DNA of 64,000 bases, from the NCBI RefSeq assembly GCF_016526145.1, contig NZ_JADDUE010000005.1, forward strand, positions 1-64,000, written 5' to 3'. Positions within the stretch are counted from its first letter, which is position 1; every line of letters begins with the position of its first letter. The notes beneath the pieces were generated by a model. That model was given only the letters and a program-made list of their open reading frames with translations. It had not been told where the DNA came from and made no database searches. This document shows, in pieces, positions 44,332-52,501 of this stretch. A program made the position numbers and the translations under genes. This DNA is from Saccharopolyspora galaxeae (lineage in GTDB: Bacteria; Actinomycetota; Actinomycetes; Mycobacteriales; Pseudonocardiaceae).

Positions 44332-45531
44332 CTAGCGCTGGATGCCGAACGGCCCACCGGAGTCGAAGGCCAGTCCGGTGAAGCGCTCGCCGATGCGGCG
44401 GTGGGCGGCCGTGTCCGGGTGGAGCTCGTCGGGCAGCGGCAGCTCGGCGAAGTCCGCTTCGCCGTACAGCTCGCGGCCGTCCAGGTGGTGCAGGTTCGGG
44501 TCCTCGGCGGTCCGCTCGCGCACGATCCTGGCCAGCTCGTCCCGGATGACGCCCAGCGTCAACTTGCCCGCGGCGCGCTCCGCCGGGTCGCCGGTGGCCC
44601 GGAACCGCACTTGCCCAGCGCTGAGCGCGCTGAGGTCGAAAGCGCCGGGTCCGGGCGTGTCCTCGTGGATCGGGCAGTGGATCGGTGAGATGACCAGCAG
44701 CGGCGTGGTGGGGTGCCCGTCGCGGATGGTGTCGAGGAACCCGTGCACCGCCGGGGTGAACCCGCGCAGCCGCATCAGGTCCGAGTTGACCAGGTTGATC
44801 CCGATCTTCGCGCTGATCAGGTCCGCGGGCGTGTCGCGCATGGCACGGGCGGTGAACGGGTCGAGCAGCGCGTTGCCGCCCAGCCCGAGGTTGATCAGCT
44901 CCACATCGCCTCGCACGGCCGCCGTCGCGGGCCAGGTCGTGCTGGGACTCGCTGCGTTGGAGCCGTGGCTGATCGAACTGCCGTGGTGCAGCCACACCCG
45001 CCGGCCCCGATCCGGCGCCGGCTCCACGGGAGCGTCGGTGCGCAGCGCGACGAGTTCGGTGATCTCGTTGTGCGGCAACCAGATCTCGACGTCCTTGCGG
45101 CCTTCGGCCAGGCCGGTGAACCGCGCCGTGCCGGGCGGTCCGGGCCGGTACTCGGCGGCGCCGGTGCGCATGTCGATGCTCCGGGTGTTCCCGCCGGTCA
45201 CGGTGGCCTGCCCGGTCAGCCGACCGTCCACGAGCAGGTCGTACACGCCGTCCGGGCGAGGTGGCGCGCCCGCGTAGACCAGCTTGGTGGGCAGCGTGTC
45301 CAGTTCGAGCGCGGTCGCCGAGGTGCGCAGTACCAGCCGCACGCCGGCGGGCTGGGACTCCATCATGGCCAGCCGCTCGTCCGCGCTCTGCGCGCGGGCG
45401 CGGGCGGGCAGGCGGTGCGGTAACAGGCCGTGCTCGGTGCGTTCGAGTTCGAACGCACCGCGCAGGAGTTCCGCGGTGACCGGGGTGTTGATCCAGTCCG
45501 CTCGGCGGGTGGGATCGGGGTGATCGTTCAC
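44332..45531 (-). CDS. SGNH/GDSL-type hydrolase
   Basis: A 399-residue two-part esterase-like protein. The C-terminal half is an SGNH hydrolase: the nucleophile serine is in HHGSSISHGS, NLGLGGNALLDPF carries the oxyanion Gly/Asn, and LPDELHPD provides Asp and His. The N-terminal half is a beta-rich accessory region. Neither signal peptide nor membrane helix is visible, so the protein seems cytoplasmic. GTG at 45531 is preceded by AGGATGA. It lies 58 bp after the second P450 gene on the same strand and may be co-transcribed with it. Confidence 0.85.
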   Translation of the reverse strand: MNDHPDPTRRADWINTPVTAELLRGAFELERTEHGLLPHRLPARARAQSADERLAMMESQPAGVRLVLRTSATALELDTLPTKLVYAGAPPRPDGVYDLLVDGRLTGQATVTGGNTRSIDMRTGAAEYRPGPPGTARFTGLAEGRKDVEIWLPHNEITELVALRTDAPVEPAPDRGRRVWLHHGSSISHGSNAASPSTTWPATAAVRGDVELINLGLGGNALLDPFTARAMRDTPADLISAKIGINLVNSDLMRLRGFTPAVHGFLDTIRDGHPTTPLLVISPIHCPIHEDTPGPGAFDLSALSAGQVRFRATGDPAERAAGKLTLGVIRDELARIVRERTAEDPNLHHLDGRELYGEADFAELPLPDELHPDTAAHRRIGERFTGLAFDSGGPFGIQR

Positions 45532-45589
45532 GGGCTCATCCTGCCAACCGGATTCCTCGTCGGCACGCGACTTTCCGCCGCAGGCGCCG

Positions 45590-46783
45590 TCACCTCTCCC
45601 ACCGCACGGGCAGCTCGTCCGGGCCGCGCAACGCGGTGCCGACCTGGCTGGTGATGCGGACGGCGCACCCGGCGCGCAGCCGCAGCCCCGGCAGGCGCCG
45701 CAGCAGCACCTTCAAGCCCGCTTGCAGCTCGGCCACGGCGAACCACGTGCCGAGGCAGGTGTGCGGCCCCTGTCCGAACGCCAGCAGGTCGGCCGAGCGT
45801 CGGGTGACGTCGAAGCGGTGCGGATCGGCGTGCGCGGCCGGGTCGCGCAGCGCCGCGTTGATCGAAAAGATCATCGGTGTCCCCGCGGGTATCTCGATTC
45901 CTTGCCACGTGGTGGTTTCCGGGCAGATGCGCGGCAGCAGGCCCACCGGCGGCTCCCAGCGCAACCCCTCCCAGATCGCCCACGGCACGTGCTCGTCCGG
46001 GTCGCAGCGCACCAGCTCCAGCTGATCGGGATGGCTCAGCAGCGCGGCCAGCGTGTTGGCCAGCGCGAAGACCGTGGTGTCCGCACCGGCCGGGAACAGC
46101 AGGCGAAGGAACGCCAGCACCTGTTCGTCGTCGAGGTGCTCGTCTTCGGCGGTTTCGGTGACCAGCATCGAGATCAGGTCCGCACCGGGTTCGCGGCGGC
46201 GCCGGTCGAGGATCGGGCGGACGTGTTCGGTGAACTCCGCGGACGCCGCCATGGCCGCATCGGGATCGAGCGGGTAGTTGAACAGGTCTTGCGCCCAACG
46301 CCGCACGGTTCCCTCACTCTCCGCGGGCAACCCGAGCATGCGGCTGATGAGCAGCACCGGGTAGCGGCTGGTGAACTCCGCGACCAGGTCGGCTTCCCCG
46401 CGCGCGGCGAACCGGTCGATCAGCTCGTGCGCGAGCGGCTCCAGCAGCGGTTCGACGTACTCGGCGACCTTGCTGCGGCGGAACGGTGGTGCGGCGACGG
46501 CCCGGTTGATGCGGTGTTCCCGGCCGGACATGCACTGCAACGTCCGGCCGAGCACCGGTTGTGTGGTCAGCGGGTAGATCGCCGCGGCCGGGAACGTGCC
46601 CTCGTCCTTGAACGCGGCGCTGACCAGCTCCCGGGTCAGCAGCAGCACCGCGCGCGTGCCGGCGAACGGCACGCTCGCATAGGGCTTTTCCGCGCGCAGG
46701 CGGGCCAGCACTTCGTGCAGTTCGGGGATGTCGTCGAAGGCGAAGTCGATGCCTTCCGGGTCGGCGGGTCCGGGTGGTTTCAT
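45590..46783 (-). CDS. Cytochrome P450 (second copy)
   Basis: A 397-residue P450. I-helix motif reads FPAGADTTVF, the E-x-x-R lies in WEGLR, and the haem loop FGQGPHTCLG contains Cys343. The I-helix has Ala-Asp in place of the more common Glu-Thr pair (GADTT), which is acceptable in the family. It is only distantly similar to the P450 at 43.1 kb. It is divergent from an IclR-type regulator with a perfect 16-bp palindrome between them, so that regulator probably controls it. Function and substrate unknown. Confidence 0.9.
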   Translation of the reverse strand: MKPPGPADPEGIDFAFDDIPELHEVLARLRAEKPYASVPFAGTRAVLLLTRELVSAAFKDEGTFPAAAIYPLTTQPVLGRTLQCMSGREHRINRAVAAPPFRRSKVAEYVEPLLEPLAHELIDRFAARGEADLVAEFTSRYPVLLISRMLGLPAESEGTVRRWAQDLFNYPLDPDAAMAASAEFTEHVRPILDRRRREPGADLISMLVTETAEDEHLDDEQVLAFLRLLFPAGADTTVFALANTLAALLSHPDQLELVRCDPDEHVPWAIWEGLRWEPPVGLLPRICPETTTWQGIEIPAGTPMIFSINAALRDPAAHADPHRFDVTRRSADLLAFGQGPHTCLGTWFAVAELQAGLKVLLRRLPGLRLRAGCAVRITSQVGTALRGPDELPVRWER

Positions 46784-46796
46784 CGCGAACCTCCTG

Positions 46797-46812
46797 GCAC
46801 GACTATTCGTGC
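46797..46812. promoter_or_regulatory. Perfect palindrome between P450 and IclR-type gene
   Basis: GCACGACTATTCGTGC: arms GCACGA and TCGTGC around CTAT. It lies 14 bp upstream of the P450 start and 43 bp upstream of the regulator start. Such a position fits a site where the IclR-type protein represses or autoregulates. The palindrome is seen; the binder is inferred. Confidence 0.6.
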
Positions 46813-46854
46813 TACGGTCACCGATATTCGGTTCGATCGAGATTAGGGGGCGCT

Positions 46855-47745
46855 GTGCCGGAGGGCAACGACCGGTCGGCGTCGCCGCCCACGCGACGAG
46901 TGGTCCGCGTCGTCGAACTGATCGCGGGCGACACCGGTCCGGTGAAGGGCGCGGAGATCGCCGACGAGCTGGAGCTCAGCAGGTCGACCGTCGCGGCGAT
47001 CCTCGACACCCTCGATGAGCGCGGCTGGGTGCGCCGCGCACCGGACCGCACCTACCGGCCGGGACCGCGACTCCGCACGCTCGCAGGTGCGTCGGGCACC
47101 GATGCGGCGATGCCCACCGGCACGGAAGACGTGCTCGCCGAACTCGCCGAGCGGGTTGCCTGCGGAGCGTCGCTGAGCCTGGTCACCCGCACCGAGTCGG
47201 AGTTCGTGGCGGTGACCGCAGGGCCGGGCAGGTTGCCCGCGGGCATCACGACCGGCACCAGACTGCCGCTGCGCGCTCCCGCGGGCGCGGCCGTGGTGGC
47301 CTTCGCCGACGAGCGGCGGCAGCGCGCTTGGCTGGACACCGCAGAACCCGGGCAGCGGCCCGGCCTCGCCGACGCGCTCGAACACATCCGCACGACCGGG
47401 GCGGCGTTGTGGGGCATCGACGCCGCGGACCCAGCGATGCTGGACGTGCTCTCGGAAGTCGTCGAACACCTCACGAACGATCCGGCCGCGCAGCTGCGCG
47501 AACGCGTGCTGTCGCTGCTGGCGCGGATCAGCGGCGAGCCCTACGGTTCCGCGCAGCTGCGCTCGCGGAAACGGCAGCCGCTGACGCATCTGGCGGCTCC
47601 GGTGTTCGACGGCACCGGGCGAGCCGCCTGGGAGCTCCACATCGGCCCGTTGCGGCAGGACGTCGACCTCGGGGAACGACGCCACTACATCGACGAGCTG
47701 GTGCGAGCGGCGGCCTCGCTCGGGCCACCACCCGCCGGCGGCTGA
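46855..47745 (+). CDS. IclR-type transcriptional regulator
   Basis: A 296-residue regulator. Residues about 15-65 are a winged helix (RVVELIAGDTGPVKGAEIADELELSRSTVAAILDTLDERGWVRRAPD), as in IclR proteins. The rest is a GAF-like effector domain, recognisable by TGTRLPLRAPAGAAVVAF and the C-terminal THLAAPVFDGTGRAAWELHIG. GTG at 46855 follows TTAGGGGG. It is divergent from the second P450 with a palindrome between, hence probably its regulator. The ligand is unknown. Confidence 0.85.
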   Translation: MPEGNDRSASPPTRRVVRVVELIAGDTGPVKGAEIADELELSRSTVAAILDTLDERGWVRRAPDRTYRPGPRLRTLAGASGTDAAMPTGTEDVLAELAERVACGASLSLVTRTESEFVAVTAGPGRLPAGITTGTRLPLRAPAGAAVVAFADERRQRAWLDTAEPGQRPGLADALEHIRTTGAALWGIDAADPAMLDVLSEVVEHLTNDPAAQLRERVLSLLARISGEPYGSAQLRSRKRQPLTHLAAPVFDGTGRAAWELHIGPLRQDVDLGERRHYIDELVRAAASLGPPPAGG

Positions 47746-47776
47746 GCGCCCGTTCCGGCGCACGGACGATTCCGCG

Positions 47777-49273
47777 CTACCGCTTGGAGAACGTCCGGTC
47801 CGAGGGCTCCTGGCGACCGTCGCCGATGGTCGCGCCCGCAGCCGCGGCGCCCCCGCGCCCGCGCACGAACAGCGCGGTGACGAACGCGAGCACCCCGACA
47901 CCTCCAGCCACCACGAACGCGGTCCGCAACCCGGCGGCGTCGGGCGCTCCGGTCGCGGCCGCGCTGCCAGCGGCCGCGACGGTGACGAACACCGCGGTGC
48001 CGAACGCGCCCGCGACCTGTTGCAGCGTGGACAGGATCGCGCTGCCGTGCGAGTAGAGGTGGTCCGGCAGCACGCTCAGCGACTCGGTCATCAGCGGCGT
48101 CATCATCAGCCCGAGCCCGGTCATCAGCAGGATGTGGATCCCGATGACCGCGCCCAGCGCCGAGTCCGGCCCGAGCGTGGCGAACAGGCACAGCGACACC
48201 GCCATCGCCAGCGCCCCCGGGATCACCAGCGGCCGCGCGCCGAAGCGGTCGAACAACCGCCCCACCGGGCGCCCGAGCATTCCCAGCACCAGCCCGCCCG
48301 GCAGCACCGCCAGGCCGCTGACGAACGTGCTGGTTCCCAGCACCGTCTGCAGGTACAGCGGCAGCAGGATCGCCCCGGCACCCAGCAGGCACATGAACAG
48401 CAGCGCGGCGAGCACCAGCGCGACGACGAACGGGCGGTAGGTCAGCGGGCGCAGGTCGAGCAGCGCGCGGTCGTCGCGTTGCAGCCGCACCTGGCGCGCT
48501 GCGAACACCACCAGCGCGACCGCGCCGACGGCGATGGCCGCCCACGGCGGCACCGGCTGGTGCCCGCCCGCGGACTCCCCCATCGCGGAAAGCCCGTAGA
48601 GGACACCGCCGAATCCGAGCGCGGACAGCAGCACCGAGCCGACGTCCAGCGGCACCCGCCGGGTCGCGGCGTCCAGCCGCATCCAGACCGCACCGATCAC
48701 GAGCGCCAGCAACGACAACGGCAGCACGAGCCAGAACATCCACCGCCAGCCCAGCCAGGCCAGCACCGCTCCGCCGATCGTCGGACCGATCGCGGGGGCG
48801 ACCGCGATGACGATGGTGATGGTGCCCATCGTCGCGCCGCGGTTGGCGGGCGAGACCAGCCGCATCACCGAGGTCATCAGCAGCGGCAGCATCACCGCGG
48901 TGCCGAACGCCTGCACCACGCGCCCGGCGAGCAGGACTCCGAATCCAGGTGCGAGCCCGCTGAGCAACGTGCCTGCGCTGAACAGCGTCAGCGAGGCCAG
49001 GAAGACCTGCCGCGGGGTGAACCGCTCCAGCAGGAATCCGGTGATCGGGATGACCACCGCCATGGTCAGCAGGAACCCGCTGGTCAGCCATTGCACGGTG
49101 GTGGTGGACACGCCCAGGTCCTCGGTCAGATCGCGCAACGCGACGCTCAGGATCGTCTCGTTGAGGATCATCACGAAGGCCGAGACGACCAGCACGGCGA
49201 TCAGCACCGCCGCCCGCGGTGCTGCGACGTCCCGGCCGGAGTCCGCTGTCGCGGTGCTCGCGGAGTCGGTCAT
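47777..49273 (-). CDS. DHA2-type MFS drug exporter
   Basis: A 498-residue MFS transporter with about 14 membrane helices of the EmrB/QacA drug:proton antiporter type. Typical parts are NETILSVALRDLTEDLGVSTTTVQWLTSGFLLTMA at helix 1-2, LLAGRVVQAFGTAVMLPLLMTSVM, and GPTIGGAVLAWLGWRWMFWLVLPLSL. ATG at 49273 follows GAGGTG. Substrate is unknown; multidrug efflux is usual for the family. Unlike the exporter at 30.5 kb it has no extra C-terminal domain. Confidence 0.9.
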   Translation of the reverse strand: MTDSASTATADSGRDVAAPRAAVLIAVLVVSAFVMILNETILSVALRDLTEDLGVSTTTVQWLTSGFLLTMAVVIPITGFLLERFTPRQVFLASLTLFSAGTLLSGLAPGFGVLLAGRVVQAFGTAVMLPLLMTSVMRLVSPANRGATMGTITIVIAVAPAIGPTIGGAVLAWLGWRWMFWLVLPLSLLALVIGAVWMRLDAATRRVPLDVGSVLLSALGFGGVLYGLSAMGESAGGHQPVPPWAAIAVGAVALVVFAARQVRLQRDDRALLDLRPLTYRPFVVALVLAALLFMCLLGAGAILLPLYLQTVLGTSTFVSGLAVLPGGLVLGMLGRPVGRLFDRFGARPLVIPGALAMAVSLCLFATLGPDSALGAVIGIHILLMTGLGLMMTPLMTESLSVLPDHLYSHGSAILSTLQQVAGAFGTAVFVTVAAAGSAAATGAPDAAGLRTAFVVAGGVGVLAFVTALFVRGRGGAAAAGATIGDGRQEPSDRTFSKR

Positions 49274-49811
49274 GGGTGGGCACACCTCGCAGCGGTAGTT
49301 CCGGTTCGCCGTCCGGCGCTGTTCGCAGCGCGCGGGCGGCCGGTCGTGCAAGAGCGGCGATCCGCTCCGCATCGCCTGCGAGCGGGGATCGGACGGCGTT
49401 GCACGGCACGGCCAGCTTTGCACTCCCGATGCCGCTGATCGTCCCCAGCTCCCCGGTCGCAAGGAAAATCACAGTCGGCGAAACGACGCCCCCAGCGCCG
49501 CGACCCCCGATGCCGCAGCCCGCAATGCCGTGATCCGCAGTGCTGGAAACCCCAGCGCCAGAACCCCAGTGCGGCTGCCGCCCCCAGCACCGACTCGTTT
49601 CAGCCTACCGCAGCAGAACTCCCGTTCCGGCGGGGAGAGCGAATTACACGTCCGGCCCGGTGCGGCCGGGAATCGGCGCCGAGCGGCCTCGGGTCCGAGC
49701 CCGGTGGCACCAGCGCACGAGCGAACCCCGGCCCGCGCTCGGGCCGTCGCCCGCTGCCGGTGACCGAAGCGGGGCAATCGTGTGATGATGTCCCGCCCGA
49801 GGAAGGAACCG
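49274..49811. other. 538-bp divergent intergenic region with low-complexity DNA
   Basis: This region separates the DHA2 exporter from the lactate dehydrogenase. Between about 49,485 and 49,590 it contains short imperfect repeats of CCCCAGCGCC and GATGCCGCAG type. Translated, these give only Arg/Gly/Cys-rich low-complexity text. No RNA gene, palindromic operator or clean promoter could be named, although the starts of two divergent genes must lie here. GAGGAAGGA at about 49,799 is the ribosome site of the dehydrogenase. Confidence 0.4.
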
Positions 49812-51080
49812 ATGCCGAACAAGATCTCCCTGGCCGCCGTCTCGCGGGCGCGGCAACTGCCGAAGTGGTCGCAGCTGCGCGAGGTCGTGCAGTTCAGCAA
49901 GCCGGCGTTCGGCCGCACCGCCCGCCGCCTGGAGAACGCCCGCACCATCGGCGAGCTGCGCGCCGCGGCCCGGCGCACCACTCCCCGCGCGGTGTTCGAC
50001 TACGTCGACGGCTCGGCCGAGGAGGAGATCACCGCCGCCCGCAACATCGCCGCCTTCCGGCGCGTGACGCTGCGTCCGGAACCACTGCGCCCGGTGACGG
50101 ATCCGGACACCGCGATCGAGCTCGCGGGCGAACGCAGTGCGCTGCCGCTGGTGTTCGCGCCGACCGGTTACACGCGGATGATGCACCACCACGGCGAGGC
50201 GGCGGTGGCCCGCGTCGCCGAGCACTTCGGCGTCCCGTACTCGCTGTCGACCATGGCCACCACGTCCGTCGCGGACGTCCGGGAGGCCGCGCCCGGCGTC
50301 GCGCTGTGGTTCCAGCTCTACTACACGCAGGACGCCGAGCTGAACGAACTGCTCATCTCGCGGGCCCAAGCCGCGGGCTGCTCGACGCTGCTGCTGACCG
50401 TGGACACCTCGGTGCCGGGCAAGCGCCTCAAGGACGTGGCCAACGGGCTGACCATCCCGCCTGCGCTGACGGCCAGGACGTTCCTGAACATGTCGATGTT
50501 CCCGGCGTGGTGGTTGCACAAGCTGACCACCCCGGGCATCGGCTTCGCCTGCCTCGACGGGGTGCGCGGCAACTACACCTCGGAGGACCTGGCGCGCACG
50601 TTGTTCGACCCCGGTCTGGACTTCGCCGCGCTGGAGCGGCTGCGGCAGCGCTGGCCCGGCAGGCTCATCGTCAAGGGGATCAACACCGCCGAGGCCGCGC
50701 GCGAGGTCGTGCGTCGCGGCGCCGACGGCGTGGTCGTGTCCAACCACGGCGGCAGGCAGCTCGACCGCTCGGCCGCGACGCTGGAGGTGCTGCCCGCCGT
50801 CCGCGCCGCCGTCGGCGAGCGGGCGACCGTGCTCATCGACGGCGGTGTCCGGCACGGCGCGGACATCGCGGTCGCGCGGGCGCTGGGCGCGGACGCGGCG
50901 ATGATCGGGCGCGCTTACCTGTACGGGATCATGGCCGGGGGCCAGGACGGCGTCGTGCGCGCCTACGAACTCCTCGCCGAGGAGTACCAGCGCTGCATGC
51001 AACTGCTCGGAGTGCGTCGCAGCGCCGACCTCGCCGCACGGCACGTGGCGCTTCCGGGGAACGGCCGCGACGACCGCTGA
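49812..51080 (+). CDS. FMN-dependent L-lactate dehydrogenase (LldD2-like)
   Basis: A 422-residue alpha-hydroxyacid dehydrogenase/oxidase. The order LPLVFAPTGYTRMMHHHGE, YSLSTMATTSV, LLLTVDTSVPGKRLKDV and the active-site motif SNHGGRQLD (His312, Arg315) identify it. It closely resembles M. tuberculosis LldD2 (Rv1872c) in memory: RTPRAVFDYVDGSAEEE and FDPGLDFAALERLRQRWPGRLIVKG align. It should oxidise L-lactate to pyruvate and pass electrons to quinone. ATG at 49812 follows GAGGAAGGA; an upstream in-frame ATG at 49782 lacks a site. Mycofactocin MftD is similar, but no mycofactocin genes are near. Confidence 0.87.
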   Translation: MPNKISLAAVSRARQLPKWSQLREVVQFSKPAFGRTARRLENARTIGELRAAARRTTPRAVFDYVDGSAEEEITAARNIAAFRRVTLRPEPLRPVTDPDTAIELAGERSALPLVFAPTGYTRMMHHHGEAAVARVAEHFGVPYSLSTMATTSVADVREAAPGVALWFQLYYTQDAELNELLISRAQAAGCSTLLLTVDTSVPGKRLKDVANGLTIPPALTARTFLNMSMFPAWWLHKLTTPGIGFACLDGVRGNYTSEDLARTLFDPGLDFAALERLRQRWPGRLIVKGINTAEAAREVVRRGADGVVVSNHGGRQLDRSAATLEVLPAVRAAVGERATVLIDGGVRHGADIAVARALGADAAMIGRAYLYGIMAGGQDGVVRAYELLAEEYQRCMQLLGVRRSADLAARHVALPGNGRDDR

Positions 51081-51157
51081 TCCGGCGCGTCCGGCGGGCA
51101 GCACGACTGTCCATTGAAGACGGTCGAATCGCGGGGTGCGCACCGCGAGCCGCCGCC

Positions 51158-51598
51158 GTGCTGACCATCGCGGTGCCCCTGCAACTGCTCGCGGGCGTTT
51201 TCGGTTTCCTGAACAGGGACCCGGTCCTGGCGATCGGGATGAGCACGCTCAGCGCCACCTGGCTGACGACGAGCGTGCTGACGCTGCGCAGCGCACCCGG
51301 CGGGCACAGCCCGGTGCTGGGTGTGGCCGTGCTGTTCCTCGCCGCGGCGGTGTTGCTGTGCGCGGTCGTGACCGCCGCCGGGAAACCGCTGGTGGCGATC
51401 GTGCTCACGTTCGCCGGGTGCCGGTTCGCGTTGACCGGCGTGGTCGAGTACCGGCAGCTACCGATCGCACGGCTCTGCGATGGCTGGCTGGGCCTGGGGG
51501 TGTGCGTGGTCGCGCTCTACGCGGCCGCGGCCTTCGCACTGCAGGACGTGCACCAGCGGACGATCCTGCCGACCCTCAGCCGCGCTGGCCGGTCGTGA
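51158..51598 (+). CDS. Small membrane protein (possible GPR1/FUN34/YaaH-like)
   Basis: A 146-residue protein consisting almost wholly of five hydrophobic helices, including LLAGVFGFLNRDPVLAIGMSTLSATWLTTSVL and IVLTFAGCRFALTGVVEY. The FGFL and ATWL patterns recall YaaH/SatP-type acetate transporters, but the protein is shorter, so this is tentative. It follows the lactate dehydrogenase by 77 bp on the same strand, suggesting a link with organic acid use. The start is uncertain: GTG at 51158 is the only normal start codon before the first helix and has no good ribosome site. Confidence 0.55.
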   Translation: MLTIAVPLQLLAGVFGFLNRDPVLAIGMSTLSATWLTTSVLTLRSAPGGHSPVLGVAVLFLAAAVLLCAVVTAAGKPLVAIVLTFAGCRFALTGVVEYRQLPIARLCDGWLGLGVCVVALYAAAAFALQDVHQRTILPTLSRAGRS

Positions 51599-51673
51599 GC
51601 ACCGGCCGACCCTGAGCGCTGCGAGCCGCGCGGGCGGGCAGTCGCGCCGGGCGCCGCATGGGACCATCCCGAT

Positions 51674-52480
51674 GTGGTGGATGCGGATTCGTGGGTTTAC
51701 TTGATGGACCTCAACGGCGTGTTGATGCGCGACGAGGAGAACGCCGTGCCGGGCGCCGAGGAGTTCCTGGCAGCCCTGCGATCGGCGGGAATTCCGTTCC
51801 TGGTGTTCACCAACGAGTCCGTGCACACGCCGCGGGACATGCGCGCGCGGCTGCTCGAACGGGGCCTGGACGTCCCCGAGCACACGATCTGGACCTCGGC
51901 GCTGGCCACTGCCCGGTTCCTGCGCGAACAGCGTCCCGGCGGGTCGGCTTACGTCCTCGGTGAGGCCGGGCTGTCCGCGGCGCTGTTGGACGCCGGTTAC
52001 GTGCTCACCGGCGACGATCCGGATTACGTCGTGCTCGGTGAGACGCGCACCTACAGCTTCGAGGCGATCACGCACGCCATCCGGCTGATCGAAGGCGGCG
52101 CCCGGTTCATCGCGACCAACCCGGACGAGAAGGGGCCGGGTGCGGAAGGGCCGCTGCCCGCCACCGGGGCCGTCGCCGCGCTCGTGCAACGGGTGACCGA
52201 GCACGAGCCCTACTACATCGGCAAGCCGAACCCGCTGATGATGCGCTCCGCGCTGCGGGCGGTGGGCGCGCGCTCGGCGAACGCGATCGTGCTCGGCGAC
52301 CGGATGGACACCGACGTGCGCTGCGGCATCGAGGCCGGGATGCGGACGATCCTGGTGCTGTCCGGGCTCTCCGGCCCCGATGCCGTGGCGGGGCACCCGT
52401 ATCAGCCGACTGCGATCGTCGATTCGGTCGCGGACATCATCGAGCACGTCCGCGATCCGTTCGGGTCCGGTTCGGCCTAG
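51674..52480 (+). CDS. HAD-IIA (NagD-like) phosphatase-fold protein, altered motif I
   Basis: A 268-residue HAD-IIA family protein. Motif II is in FLVFTNES, motif III Lys in YYIGKPNP and motif IV in VLGDRMDTDV. Motif I reads MDLNGVL, so the first catalytic Asp is present but the second (Asp+2, general acid/base) is Asn. True phosphatases almost always have Asp there; the protein may have low phosphatase activity or another role. GTG at 51674 is followed at once by a second GTG; ribosome site is weak. It is convergent with the S9 peptidase, stops 21 bp apart. Confidence 0.83.
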   Translation: MVDADSWVYLMDLNGVLMRDEENAVPGAEEFLAALRSAGIPFLVFTNESVHTPRDMRARLLERGLDVPEHTIWTSALATARFLREQRPGGSAYVLGEAGLSAALLDAGYVLTGDDPDYVVLGETRTYSFEAITHAIRLIEGGARFIATNPDEKGPGAEGPLPATGAVAALVQRVTEHEPYYIGKPNPLMMRSALRAVGARSANAIVLGDRMDTDVRCGIEAGMRTILVLSGLSGPDAVAGHPYQPTAIVDSVADIIEHVRDPFGSGSA

Positions 52481-52501
52481 CAGCCTCTTGGCAGTCCCCG
52501 G

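Noticed and set aside
49760-51598. Single long plus-strand frame covering the LldD gene region and the small membrane protein
   Set aside because: Its first 430 codons are an out-of-frame shadow of the dehydrogenase. Only the last part, from about 51,158, looks like a real membrane protein.
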